Shown: one piece after another, positions 1 to 9,815 of the stretch | How positions within the stretch are numbered: the first letter of the stretch is position 1 | Layout: each line of letters opens with the position of its first letter | DNA from: Polytrichum commune | Taxonomy: Eukaryota > Streptophyta > Polytrichopsida > Polytrichales > Polytrichaceae | Reading direction: 5' to 3' | Assembly (NCBI GenBank): GCA_950295325.1 | Contig: OX485807.1 | Location: 4,342,501-4,406,500, forward strand | Length of the DNA: 64,000 bases | Program-made: the position numbers and the translations under genes | The notes under the pieces: generated by a model | Seen by the model: the letters and a program-made list of their open reading frames with translations, nothing else | Told to the model about the DNA's origin: nothing | The model's database searches: none

Positions 1-294
1 CCTAAACAAATGGCAATTATAATTTAAAGCTTGCTCCAACGCAACTCCAAGACCACCCACATAAAAGGTACATATGTCCTTGTTGCACCACTGATTAAGG
101 ACTAATTATGTTAAGTTATCTCGAAGTTTTGCAGTTGCATTTTTGTTCATGCTCGTCCTAAACAAATGGCAATTAGAATTTAAAGCTTGCTCCAACGCAA
201 CTCCAAGACCACCCACATAAAAGGTACATATGTCCTTGTTGCACCGCCGATTAAGGACTAATTATGTTAAGTTATCTCGAAGTTTTGCAGTTGC
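1..294. repeat. direct repeat pair, 156-bp period
   Basis: Bases 1-138 and 157-294 are nearly identical; both begin CCTAAACAAATGGCAATTA and end in the AGTTTTGCAGTTGCA region. Only a few substitutions separate the copies, so the duplication looks recent. The window edge cuts the left side, so more copies may lie upstream. No coding potential is seen. Confidence 0.9.
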
Positions 295-865
295 ACCGAG
301 CTAAGCAAGAGCTAGCACTAGCTAAGGATAACACAACATGCCTCATCCTTAACCGTTCATGGGAGGAGAGTTAAACTTAACTAGACTACTTATGTGCCCG
401 AAGTTTATATTAATAGGATTTAATACTTGAGAATGATAGGGTTTTGGACAACCCATGCCAAGAAGTAGAATTTAGCGCTAGTTAAGCTAATTGGCAATGT
501 CACCTCACAAACAAAAATTAACAATATTCAAGCAATTATTATCTTTGGCACTCCTTAGCATTGGTTATGTCTAACCGGTGGTGCAACATGGGCCTTAGAA
601 ATAATACATATGTGCCAAGTAGGTGTGAAAGACCAATATTTGATGGTAAATAGTCAATAAAAAGTAGTGAGTGGTTGTAATAGATGTGAGATATTGGGTT
701 TGAAAGAAAAATGTGAAATACCCTTATCAAATTTTGTTTCATAGGTTGACGTGACAAACATGCGAAGTGTTCTTATAATAGCTTGATAACCAGGTTGCTT
801 CTATACACAACCATCACTTTCTCGAATCAATTGATGTCAATCTCATCAAGAACACTTTGTTGGGC
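295..865. other. intergenic, nothing recognised
   Basis: AT-rich sequence between the direct repeats and element 1. A short open frame on the minus strand near 539-757 has no recognisable motif. No RNA gene or repeat was seen. Confidence 0.6.
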
Positions 866-870
866 CACAT

Positions 871-2459
871 TGTGAGACCAAATCCACCACCCTTAAGCGT
901 CCTAGTCCGGGTGATGACTTTGAGAATCACATTTATCTATCACAACATGGAACCATATGCAAGGTGATTTTCATGTTTAAATGAACATGCATTGTCTCAC
1001 TCATTGTACTTTATTAATGTTGGCCTCTTGGCTTGTGCTAGAGTTGGCTTTCTCAAGAGTCCAACCCGCGGCTTTAGCCGCACATGCCCTCAATGATTTT
1101 CCCCTTGCATACTTTGACCCAACCTCCTTTGTCTTCCCCTCGCGGAAGTCCTCCACCTTCTCCATTACTTGTGCATTTGATTTATTTAATAGAGAGGATA
1201 CAAGCGTTAAAAAACGCTATTTCCCATAATCAATCCTAAGTGCAATTACTTATGAAACCCACACGTGCCTCCACCTAACCTAATGTGGCCAACTACTTAT
1301 CTATAAACTAATATAGTCTAATATAGTCTATAAACTAATGTAATAATATAAACTAATCAGTCACAACCACAGCTAACTAGCTGCCTCCAATGCAGTCGCA
1401 ACCACAGCTAACTAGCTGCCTCCAATGCAGTCGCAACCACAGCTAACCAGCTGCCTCCGATGCAGTCGCAGCCGCAGTTAACCAGTTGCCTCTTGATACA
1501 GTCCCGGCCACAGCTAACCAGCTGCCTCCAATGCAATCACAACCGCAGTTAACCAGTTGCCTCTTGATACAGTCCCGGCCACAGCTAACCAGCTGCCTCC
1601 AATGCACTCACAACCACAGCTAACCAGCTGCCTCCAATGCAATCACAACCACAGCTAACCAGCTGCCTCCAATGCAATCACAACCACAGCTAACCAGCTG
1701 CCTCCAATGCAGTCGCAACCACAGCTAACCAGCTGCCTCCGATGCAGTCGCAACCGCAGTTAACCAGTTGCCTCTTGATACAGTCTCCCCTAGCCGCTAA
1801 TCGAGCATTTCCCTAAGTCTTTGTTTTCGATCCTTTACTAATGAATTAATCTAACCCACTAATTCCACTAAATAACTACCTAATCCCCACATGTTGTCTC
1901 AAGCTCTAAGAGCTCACTCCACTTGAGAGGAATTGAGAGAGAGAACTTAACTAATTAAATTCACTAAAAACTAATGTCCTACACGCGTAGCTCAAGCTTT
2001 TAAGAGCTTGCTCCCTTGAGAGCGCTTGATGAAGAGAGAGAGAAATGAGAGAAAAAACACCTTAAGTAGCAAAGAGGGAGAGAGGGGGAAAGAGGTGAGG
2101 ATAGGGTGAGAGGATTGGCACCTCCAATCACAATCCTTTAACCCTCTCCTCCAAAGTAGGGACTAATCCCCATCCACCAAGCTTCCTTCTTCCCAAACTA
2201 CCAAGGTGGATCCAAAAGTGGGCATTTAACTCGCGGAGCTCACCTTGCTTCACCTTACCCCCCACTCACCTAATCAAGGCATCCTCTTATTGAAGTTAAA
2301 CCTTGAAATTACTACACAACACATTCTAATGCCTAAACTTAAATCCATACCACACTTCACTCTTTTTATGTTTTGTGAATAATCATAGCACATCAAAGTC
2401 ATACTAAAATTGGTTTCGAAGACTTAATCACCACATGTGGGCACCATTTTGGGCTCACA
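871..2459 (-). repeat. 3' LTR of element 1
   Basis: 1589 bp. In element orientation it starts TGTGAGCCCAAAATGG and ends in TTTGGTCTCACA. It matches 9816-11766 almost perfectly over both flanks of the internal minisatellite. The 82-codon frame at 981-1229 is LTR sequence, present identically in the other LTR, and is not a gene. The LTR contains two related hairpin-forming stretches around 1895-1945 and 1985-2040 and a short palindrome AGCGTTAAAAAACGCT near 1205. Confidence 0.95.
1363..1790. repeat. 35-bp minisatellite in 3' LTR of element 1
   Basis: About twelve tandem units, each containing AGCTAACCAGCTGCCTCC followed by a variable tail (ATGCAGTCG, ATGCAATCA or TTGATACAGTC). Two unit types, with CAGCTAACCAGCTG or CAGTTAACCAGTTG cores, are interleaved in a higher-order pattern. 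The core CAGCT-AACC-AGCTG is a self-complementary hairpin. Confidence 0.93.
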
Positions 2460-2463
2460 TAAT

Positions 2464-2482
2464 TGGCGACCATCGGGGGATG
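2464..2482 (+). other. PBS-like motif beside the 3' LTR of element 1
   Basis: On the plus strand, after the LTR edge and the same 4-nt spacer TAAT, comes TGGCGACCATCGGGGGATG, which has the form of a plant gypsy primer-binding site. A purine-rich polypurine tract would be expected here on the minus strand, but that strand is pyrimidine-rich. Only about 62 bp separate the integrase stop codon from the LTR. Confidence 0.5.
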
Positions 2483-2521
2483 AATCCCAAAAATCACTTG
2501 CTCCCAAGGTAAGTTGCCTAG

Positions 2522-3469
2522 TTAAGCTCGGTACTCCTTACACCTACTTCCCGATGTACGACTAGGAAAGAGCTCACCGTTCAATGTTTCCAATTGGATT
2601 GAATTATTAGGAAAAACCTCATAGACAAGGTAAGGTCCCAACCACACCGCATCGAATTTTGCCGGAAATTCAAGCTTCCGCGCATCTTGGATCATGACCA
2701 TCATCCCCGGTGTTAAAGCCCTTTTCTTATGTTGTTTGTCAAAAGTAATCTTTCGCCTTCGTTGGATCGCTTCAATATGTTGAGCCGCCATTCTCCTCCT
2801 TTCGTCAAGTGCTTCCAAATCGGTTAGTCGATTTCGTAAGGATTGACTTTCGGTAAGTCTTGCACTTACGGCCACCCGAAGTGATTCGACTTCATATTCG
2901 ATTGGAAGTGTAGCTTCTAGGCCATAGACTAAGGAAAATGGTGTAGCACGCGTAGTTACCTTGTAGGTCGTACGATATGCCCAAAGTGCCGCCGTTAATT
3001 TTGTATCCCAATTCCGCTTTGAGTCCAAAATTGTTTTGCGTAGAATACTTACCAAAATACCGTTGACTCGTTCCGTTTGTCCATTTGTTTGTGGGTGGTA
3101 AGGAGTGGTCTTCCGGTGATCGATTTGAAACCTCTCGGTCATCTCCCGGATTAAGTCGTTCAAAAAGTGAGTACCCCGGTCACTTACTAGAATTTTCGGC
3201 ACTCCGAACCGAGAAATAATATTTTCGTACATGAAAGTTGCCGCATGTTCCGCCGTATCGGTCTTTACCGCTTTGGCTTCCGCCCACTTCGTAAGGTACT
3301 CCGTAGCAACCACAATATATTTCATCCCTTTTGTAGATTGAGGGTGCACCTCACCCACATAGTCAATTCCCCATTTCTCAAAAGGAATTAAAGGCAATGA
3401 CACATGGAGTGGCATTTCCATCCTTAGGTCGTTCCGGGCATAACGTTGACAAGCATCGCATTTTCTCAC
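2522..3469 (-). pseudogene. pol: integrase catalytic and C-terminal domains of element 1
   Basis: Continues the integrase in a shifted frame (315 residues from the first Met-equivalent). It opens with CDACQ, the Cys pair of the HHCC finger. The DDE core is complete: Asp36 in GIDYVGE, Asp97 in SDRGTHF and Glu133 in TNGQTERVNG, with 35 residues between the last two (D,D35E). A GPY/F-like module (WLGPYLVYEVFPNNSIQLE) lies near the C-terminus, which ends in CKEYRA without a chromodomain. All catalytic residues are intact, so apart from the homopolymer shift this looks functional. It stops 62 bp before the 3' LTR. Confidence 0.93.
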
Positions 3470-4734
3470 ATAATCGTGTGCATCCTTAAATAGTGTGGGC
3501 CAAAAAAACCCGCCCTAAGGATTTTTTGCCCGGTGAGTTGACCGGAGAAGTGCCCGCCACAAGCGCTATCGTGGCAAGCGATTAAAATCGCTTCAACCTC
3601 CGATTTCGACACACATCGTCGTAAAAGACCATCGGATCCTCTCCTAAATAACCTATGGCCTACCACAACAAATTGCCTACTATTTACCCTTACTTTTCTT
3701 CTCTCTTCCTTTGTCCATTCTTCGGGCAACTTGTGGGTTGTTAGGAACTCCACAATTCCGGCATACCATTCCGGTGTCGAAGTAACTACGAATAGGCTAT
3801 CATCTACCAACCTATCACCTACCGGATTTTCTCCTATCTCCTCCGACAACCTAGACAAGTGGTCGGCTTGTAAATGCATGCGACCCGGCTTGTATTCTAC
3901 CGTGTAATCAAATTCTTCTAGCAACAAGACCCACCTAGCTAACCTACCACTTAATTCCGCCTTGTTAACTAGATACTTGATAGCCATGTGGTCAACGAAA
4001 AATACAACCGGGTTACACATTAAGTAATGTCTAAATTTTTTTACCGAAAATACCATCGCTAGGCATTCACGTTCTGTGGTTGAATAATTTCGCTCCGCCG
4101 GTGTCAATTGCTTACTTGCGTAAGCTATAGGTTGATCATTCTCTTTTTCCCCCGTTGCTTGACAAAGTGCGCTCCCAACCGCCACATTGCTCGCATCGCA
4201 ATAAACATGAAAAGGCTTACCCCAATTTGGTGGCATCAATACCGGGTAAGTGCTCAACCTATCCCGTAATTCTTCAAAGGCTCTTTGACACGCATCCGTC
4301 CACTCAAATTTCACATTCTTCTTGAGCAATTGTGTAATGGGCACCGCTATCTTTGAAAAATTAGGAATGAGCTCCCGGTACCAACCCACATGCCCTAACA
4401 ATTTAGATATCCCCTTAGAATTGGTTGGAGTTGCCAATTCGCTTATGGCCGCAACCTTTTCCGGATCCGGTTTTCTCCCATTTTCACTAACTACATAACC
4501 CAACAACACTCCCCTATTGACACCCAAAAATGTCTTATCCGGGTTCAATGCTAACCTCATCTTCCTACACCTAATCAATGCCTCCTTAACACAATGTAAG
4601 TGCTCATCCACATTACTTTGTGTACTAAAATCATCCACAAACACGGTCATGGATTTAAACAACAAGTCGGTGAAAATATACATCACCAACCTTTGAAAAG
4701 TGGCCGGGGCATTACATAATCCAAATGGCATCAC
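3466..4734 (-). pseudogene. pol: reverse transcriptase, RNase H and integrase zinc finger of element 1
   Basis: In frame with the segment ending at 4738 and separated from it only by the nonsense codon. It begins at the conserved MPFGLCNAPATFQRL block, then the RT catalytic FVDDF, the thumb, and the Ty3-type RNase H with its acidic residues in VYCDASNVAVGSALCQ, TTERECLAM and FFVDHMAIKYL, then HLQADHLSRL. The last part contains the two His of the integrase HHCC zinc finger (CHDSACGGHF). The frame fails after AGFF: the conserved F-W-P codons need one more T than the seven present, so a one-base deletion in the A7 run at 3502-3508 shifts the frame. Confidence 0.92.
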
Positions 4735-4737
4735 AAT

Positions 4738-7005
4738 TCATACAAAGGTTCCCCATGGTGTGGTAAAGGCCGTCTTATGGATATCTTGAAGGGCTATGGA
4801 AATTTGATTATATCCTGCATACCCATCCATAAAAGTATACCTCGCATGACCTCCAACCTCTTCAAGCAATAAGGTGATGAAAGGTAAGGGGAAATGGTCC
4901 TTTTGTGTGCACGAATTTGATTTTCTATAATCTACACACACCCTTAGTTTCCCATTCTTTTTCTTCACTAGGACCATAGGAGAAACCCAATCCGTAATTT
5001 CAACCGGCTTAATAAACCCGGCCTTCAACAACCTCTCCAATTCCGCCTTCACCAACAATTGCAATTGAGGATTCATCCTCCGCTCCTTTTGTCTAATTGG
5101 TCTAGCACCCGGAATCAAAGGAATCCGGTGCTCTACCATCTCCCTAGGAATTCCTTTAAGCTCATCGTAAGACCAAGCAAAAGTATCACTAAACTCATCT
5201 ACCAAATTGCTATACTCCCTAACCTCTTTCTCCCCCAATTTGGATCCCATTTTCATTTGTCGCACCTTGCCATTCTTCAATTTCACGTCCACGTACCGCC
5301 AATCCGCTTCCGACACATGTGCTTGTTCATCTTTATTTCGATACCAATCGGAAGGCACATTGGGGTAGTCTTTCACATTTTGACCCACAACTATCCCCGT
5401 AGAAGTGGTCTTAAAATGTAAGGGCTCCTCCAATTTTGATGACTCGATAATAACCTCCTCCTCTTGAGTTCCATCCACATGGATTAAACTAACTTCACCC
5501 TCTTCCACGTCATCTACCCAAGGTGTTAACCCACCTCTAACCCATTCTTCCTCGGTGAGCACCTCACATGGCTCCAATGATGAACACTCTTCTAAACTAG
5601 CATTAAGAATTTTATCACCTAATTCCAATTGGTGAGATGTGACCATGACATCAAATTCCAACTCGGGGTACTCCCTTAACCATTGGGCATAATCCCCATC
5701 ATCCCCATAATGGTAGAAATTAGGACCTAAGCTTCCCGATCCATAATATATGGGCCTACTACGACCTCCCGAATGCACTTCCCCTATCAACACATCTTCA
5801 TTTTTGTTAGCCTCCTTGGCATCATCTCCGTCCTTCTCGTGGTGATAGAACTTAGGACTTAAGTTCCCCGAACTTGAGCGTATAAATGTGTGTTGACCTT
5901 TGGGTTGAACAACTCCCACTAAAGCCTCATCACAGTTATCTTTAACCTCGTCATCAAATACCTCTTCCGATGGTAGACACAATTCTTTCTTCATCCAACC
6001 TCCTAGTGACCCAATCGACACCACTACTCTATTATCCTTAGGACCATAAGTTATGGATGGTTTTGGTCCACCCCAATTAACCATAGCATTTGCCATCCGT
6101 AGCCAAGGCCTTCCTAGCAAAATGGGAAATGTGTCCTTGTTGGAGTGCATTTTAATGACATGGAAGGTCACTAAGTACTCTTGACCCCCGGTAGTCATCC
6201 TACAATCCTTGATCATCCCCAAAGGTGTAGTTGAACTTTGATTTGCCATATTGATGATCAAAGGTGAAGGCCCCGTGAGTCCAAGTCCTAACTTCTTCAT
6301 GGTATGTTCCGGTAGTATGTTTAAACTACTCCCTCCATCAACTAATACGTTAGGAACTACCTTGTCTACAATCACAACTTCTATCTCTATGGCTTTCACA
6401 TCTCTTCCGCCTTGTGATTGGATTCTAGCGGCTACTTTAGTTTTGACCTTCCTAGCCCTCCTATGCACCGGCATCCCTTCCTTTAATGTTTTCCTTGCCG
6501 CGGGTGAAATCTCCAATAGTTGGCCGAAAGTAATATCCGCCTTGAGTGTGCTAAGATCCGCCCACAAGTTGTACCCGGTAGACTTGTCCATCTTGGAATT
6601 ACCCACTCCGTCAAATTCATCCAAGGGAATTCCCGGTCCGTCCCATTCGCCCACATCGCTACCATCCAAGTCATGTACTACATTAGGCCTCTCCCTAGCT
6701 TGTAGAATTACATTCTCCCTTTCCACATCCTTGGTAGCCCTCCTAGCTACCCTATCTAATTCGGAGAGGTTAAGCTCTTCATCCGAAGAGTAATTCCCTT
6801 GCTCTCCTATTCCTACCTCCAATGGGGCATCCCCTCTCCTAGCTCTAGTAGTTACCGCTAATGCGGGTGCTTCTTCAACCACACCCTTACCCTTCACTAA
6901 CTCATGTGTAATAGCATTGGTGTGGGGGGGGCCATTGACTTTGTTCCTCTCCAATTCCCATTGGGAGAGGAAGCATGTCATCACAAGTGGCCTCCAACAC
7001 ACCAT
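4738..7005 (-). pseudogene. pol: protease and N-terminal reverse transcriptase of element 1
   Basis: Continues the gag frame after the one-base shift at 6924-6931; the frame is open from 7005, but no separate start codon is likely to be used. A long acidic linker precedes the aspartic protease, recognised by LVDGGSSLNILP (about residue 220), the D-G-G-S form of the active site. After another acidic spacer comes the start of reverse transcriptase: the PIRQKERRMNP region, GFIKPVEITDWVSPMVLVKKK, the VCVDYRK motif and the YNQISIALQDIHKTAF stretch. It stops at TGA (4738-4740), where element 2 has TGG for the Trp of the FVWVVMPFGL motif, so a single G to A change on the sense strand terminates an otherwise continuous frame. 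Confidence 0.9.
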
Positions 7006-8893
7006 TCATAAACCTAACGTCTTGGGAGTTAGATGGACCCGGATCCATTGGAGGCGCTTGTCTTCCGCCATTGACATTAGGTGAACTTCCTTGTCTATTT
7101 TGTATCGGAATGTACCCGGTTGTGGTTTGCAATCCCGCCGGCGGGTAAAAAGTTTGCCTAGCATTACTATGGTCATAGTATAAGTTAGGTGGCCTAAGTT
7201 CATTAGCCGGTACTCCTTGTGGCCTAGCACCTCGCATATTATCCCTTGCTTGTTGTTGTGGATTAGCCACCGGGTAAGGGACATTAATTATTTTGTCCGG
7301 TTGGCGACACTCATCCGAGGGGTGACTCCCTCCGCAATTGCTACAATTTAACCCTTGACCTTCGGACCAACATTGTCCTTGAGCGTGCCACCTACCACAA
7401 AATGGGTGAAATTCTTTTTTCTCATAATTTTGGCCACCTTGCCCTCTAGGTTGTGATCCTCTATTGTTGCCGTTTCCATAGTGAGGTGGCATTTGCCCTC
7501 GTTGATTTTGTTGAGGTGGATTACCGTTTCCCCTTTGGTCACGGTTTTGTCCACCTCTACAAAATTGCCGAGTGTGGCCCGGTTGGCCACATTGGACGCA
7601 CCATAATCCGGAAGAATGCCTCCCCGACTCAACCGGGGGTGGAAGTCCCGGTTGTTGACTCCGGATCATTAATGACATTTGATCCGTGAGGCTTTGCATT
7701 TGTTTTATCATAACCTCTTGGAATCCTAGTTGGCTAGCACCTAATCTCCTCTCAACCTCTTCTAAGTGTGGATCCGTTCTAGGGGCCGGTAGTGCCAAAA
7801 GAGGTGCCGGTTCCCTAACCGCCAAAGGTTGGGGGCCAGTATCCACCATAGCATAGGGGATTTGACCTTCGTATTTAACCGGTTCTCCCGAAACTACTCT
7901 AGGTCGGATAGGGATGAATTGAGGGATTAATTCATCCTCCCTTCTCCATAACCTTTCGTGATCCTTATCCAAATTTTCAATATCCCTAGCCGCCCGCTTG
8001 GCATCCGCTAAGGTTAAGGGATTTCTTTCTAGAACACCCCTAATAGTTCCGGACTTGAAAAACCCTTGGATAAAAAATTGTTTTAGTGTATCGTCGTTGA
8101 GCATAGTACCCACGAACCTAGTGCATACTAAATCAAACCTCCTAATGTAAGCCGAAATTTCTTCCTCCCTACCTTGCTTTAATGAGGATAATGCCCTTAA
8201 GGCGGTACTTTGACCTACTTCCGGCCTAAATTCATTTAGGAATTCCCGTTGTAATTGTTCCCATCCCCTAAAATGACCCTCGGCATGATCCCGATACCAT
8301 TCATAGGCTTCTCCCTCTAAAGTGGTCGGAAACCACACTAACCAATAACCCGGGTTGGTTATGAGGGAGCTAGCCAACCGTTCGATATACCGTTCCATGT
8401 GGCGAGAGGGATCCTCATCCTTGGTCCCATAAAATTTAGGGAGATGAGATGGCATATCCATCGCCGCTAAATTTTGTGGGACCACAATGGGTAGGCCTCT
8501 TGGCCTAACCAATGGGTCTATAGGAGGTACCGGAGGTATAGGCGGAATTGGGGGTATGGGTGGCGGATCCATCCCCCGCTCCTCGGCCATAGTGTCCGGT
8601 AAGGTATTTTCTAACCCCTCACCCAAGCCTATAAAATTTTCCTTTGTTAATTTATGTGCCTCCGATGAGGTTTCTCTACCCAACTTGGAAGGAGTTACCT
8701 CTTTCTCAAGTTGAGTGTCCACTCCTAATGTCTCCACTAACAAACTAACACTAGGCTCAATATTTAAGCAACTCTCTAATCTAACATGAGCTTCACCTAC
8801 AACTTCACTAATTCTAGAAGTCCTTCTCTTACGGGTAGATTTTTCTAAGCCTAACACTAAACTCGGTTTTTGGGATCGAGTCTTACCTTGCAT
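6902..8893 (-). CDS. gag: Gag polyprotein of element 1
   Basis: Structural protein forming the cytoplasmic virus-like particle. The frame is open upstream, but the first ATG is at 8893, and element 2 begins at the homologous ATG, so I start there (663 codons). In order: a basic N-terminus, a proline-rich stretch of PPIP repeats around residue 110, the retrotransposon gag domain (about 150-290, with YWLVWFPTTLEGEAYEWY and the EFRPEVGQ region), a CCHC zinc knuckle CVQCGQPGHTRQFC near residue 430, and a Gln/Gly/Asn-rich linker followed by a second, unusual Cys/His cluster CSNCGGSHPSDEC near residue 520. The frame ends prematurely after a run of eight C on the sense strand; element 2 has a seven-base stretch there and reads straight on into protease. 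The true product was probably a gag-protease-pol fusion. Confidence 0.9.
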   Translation of the reverse strand: MQGKTRSQKPSLVLGLEKSTRKRRTSRISEVVGEAHVRLESCLNIEPSVSLLVETLGVDTQLEKEVTPSKLGRETSSEAHKLTKENFIGLGEGLENTLPDTMAEERGMDPPPIPPIPPIPPVPPIDPLVRPRGLPIVVPQNLAAMDMPSHLPKFYGTKDEDPSRHMERYIERLASSLITNPGYWLVWFPTTLEGEAYEWYRDHAEGHFRGWEQLQREFLNEFRPEVGQSTALRALSSLKQGREEEISAYIRRFDLVCTRFVGTMLNDDTLKQFFIQGFFKSGTIRGVLERNPLTLADAKRAARDIENLDKDHERLWRREDELIPQFIPIRPRVVSGEPVKYEGQIPYAMVDTGPQPLAVREPAPLLALPAPRTDPHLEEVERRLGASQLGFQEVMIKQMQSLTDQMSLMIRSQQPGLPPPVESGRHSSGLWCVQCGQPGHTRQFCRGGQNRDQRGNGNPPQQNQRGQMPPHYGNGNNRGSQPRGQGGQNYEKKEFHPFCGRWHAQGQCWSEGQGLNCSNCGGSHPSDECRQPDKIINVPYPVANPQQQARDNMRGARPQGVPANELRPPNLYYDHSNARQTFYPPAGLQTTTGYIPIQNRQGSSPNVNGGRQAPPMDPGPSNSQDVRFMNGVLEATCDDMLPLPMGIGEEQSQWPPPHQCYYT

Positions 8894-9793
8894 TCCCCAT
8901 AAGACGATCAACCCTCACTTGACCAATCGCATCTCTCACAACCCTCCCCTCTTAATGTTTCCACTTATCTTGGTGTGATTTAAATTTTTAGGAGGTGAGG
9001 AGAAAGACCATGCAAGCCCACTTAAGTAAAGAAATCCCAATAGGGGATAGGCATGCTCATGTTAATTTTTGGTTAAGCCGGAGCATCACCTCCGCACTTT
9101 TCCGCAAATTAAACACTTGCCACAATACCGATTGTGAGGGGGTGACCTTCCTTGTAGATTATGTTAAAAAGTCGAGGCTTCACCCTTCGACTTCTCACAC
9201 TATCCACAATTCGGGAATTACCCTCTACAACGGATAACGACAATCACGAATACAAAAGGCATTCCTTAATTGGTTAATAATTTCACTTTGAAGAAACAAA
9301 CGTACCTTAAGCAATCGCATCCCCCTGTGAGTTAGCACTCCCCTCAATCGTGACTCAATGTGACAACACAACAAACTTTCTAAAATATTAATTTAATCTA
9401 GAGCATGAAATGACAACTCCCGAAACTTTGAGACTCACCCCGAGGGGAGTGTCAAAGTTCAATGTCCTAAGGTGAATTTACCCTCTAATGTTTTAATGAG
9501 CTACTCGGTTATAGGTTCTTTCTAAGTCCTTAGCAAATCCCCAAAAAGGTTGAGGACGTACCTTCGCCGCGCTCCTTCCTTAAAAATAAATTTGCGTAAT
9601 TGACAATGCAATCCATTCCAAGGAATAATTGAAATACAATTAATCTAATAAATTCAAATGTAAACCCCAAAGAGAGAACACTTACCGAGTCTCGGGTGCT
9701 CCTTCCCCTCTCTCAAGTTTGTGTCTCCAAATTTTCCTAGTTGCCTCCAAGTCTCCTAGTCGCCTCCAAGTCTTGTAACTACCTCCCGCTTCG
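8894..9793 (-). other. untranslated leader of element 1
   Basis: About 900 bp between the primer-binding site and gag. It has only short unrecognised frames. A splice-donor-like G|GTAAGTGTT on the minus strand (GT at 9685-9684) lies at a position comparable to G|GTGAGTATT in element 2 (42786), suggesting a conserved donor in the leader. Confidence 0.6.
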
Positions 9794-9811
9794 CTCCCGG
9801 CGGACGCACCA
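9794..9811 (-). other. primer-binding site of element 1
   Basis: On the minus strand TGGTGCGTCCGCCGGGAG lies 4 nt (TAAT) after the 5' LTR end. Element 2 has the same 18 bases at 42664-42681. The complement closely resembles, from memory, the 3' end of plant tRNA-Gly(UCC), with about one mismatch. The tRNA assignment is inferred; the position and conservation are seen. Confidence 0.75.
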
Positions 9812-9815
9812 ATTA

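Noticed and set aside
981..1229. 82-codon frame, repeated identically at 9926-10174
   Set aside because: Both copies are inside the LTRs of element 1; identity reflects LTR identity, not a gene.
1363..1790. regular short repeats resembling a CRISPR array
   Set aside because: Units are contiguous with no unique spacers, lie in a plant LTR and are duplicated in the partner LTR.
6251..6793. 180-codon plus-strand frame
   Set aside because: It is antisense to the protease-coding region of element 1 and has no motif.
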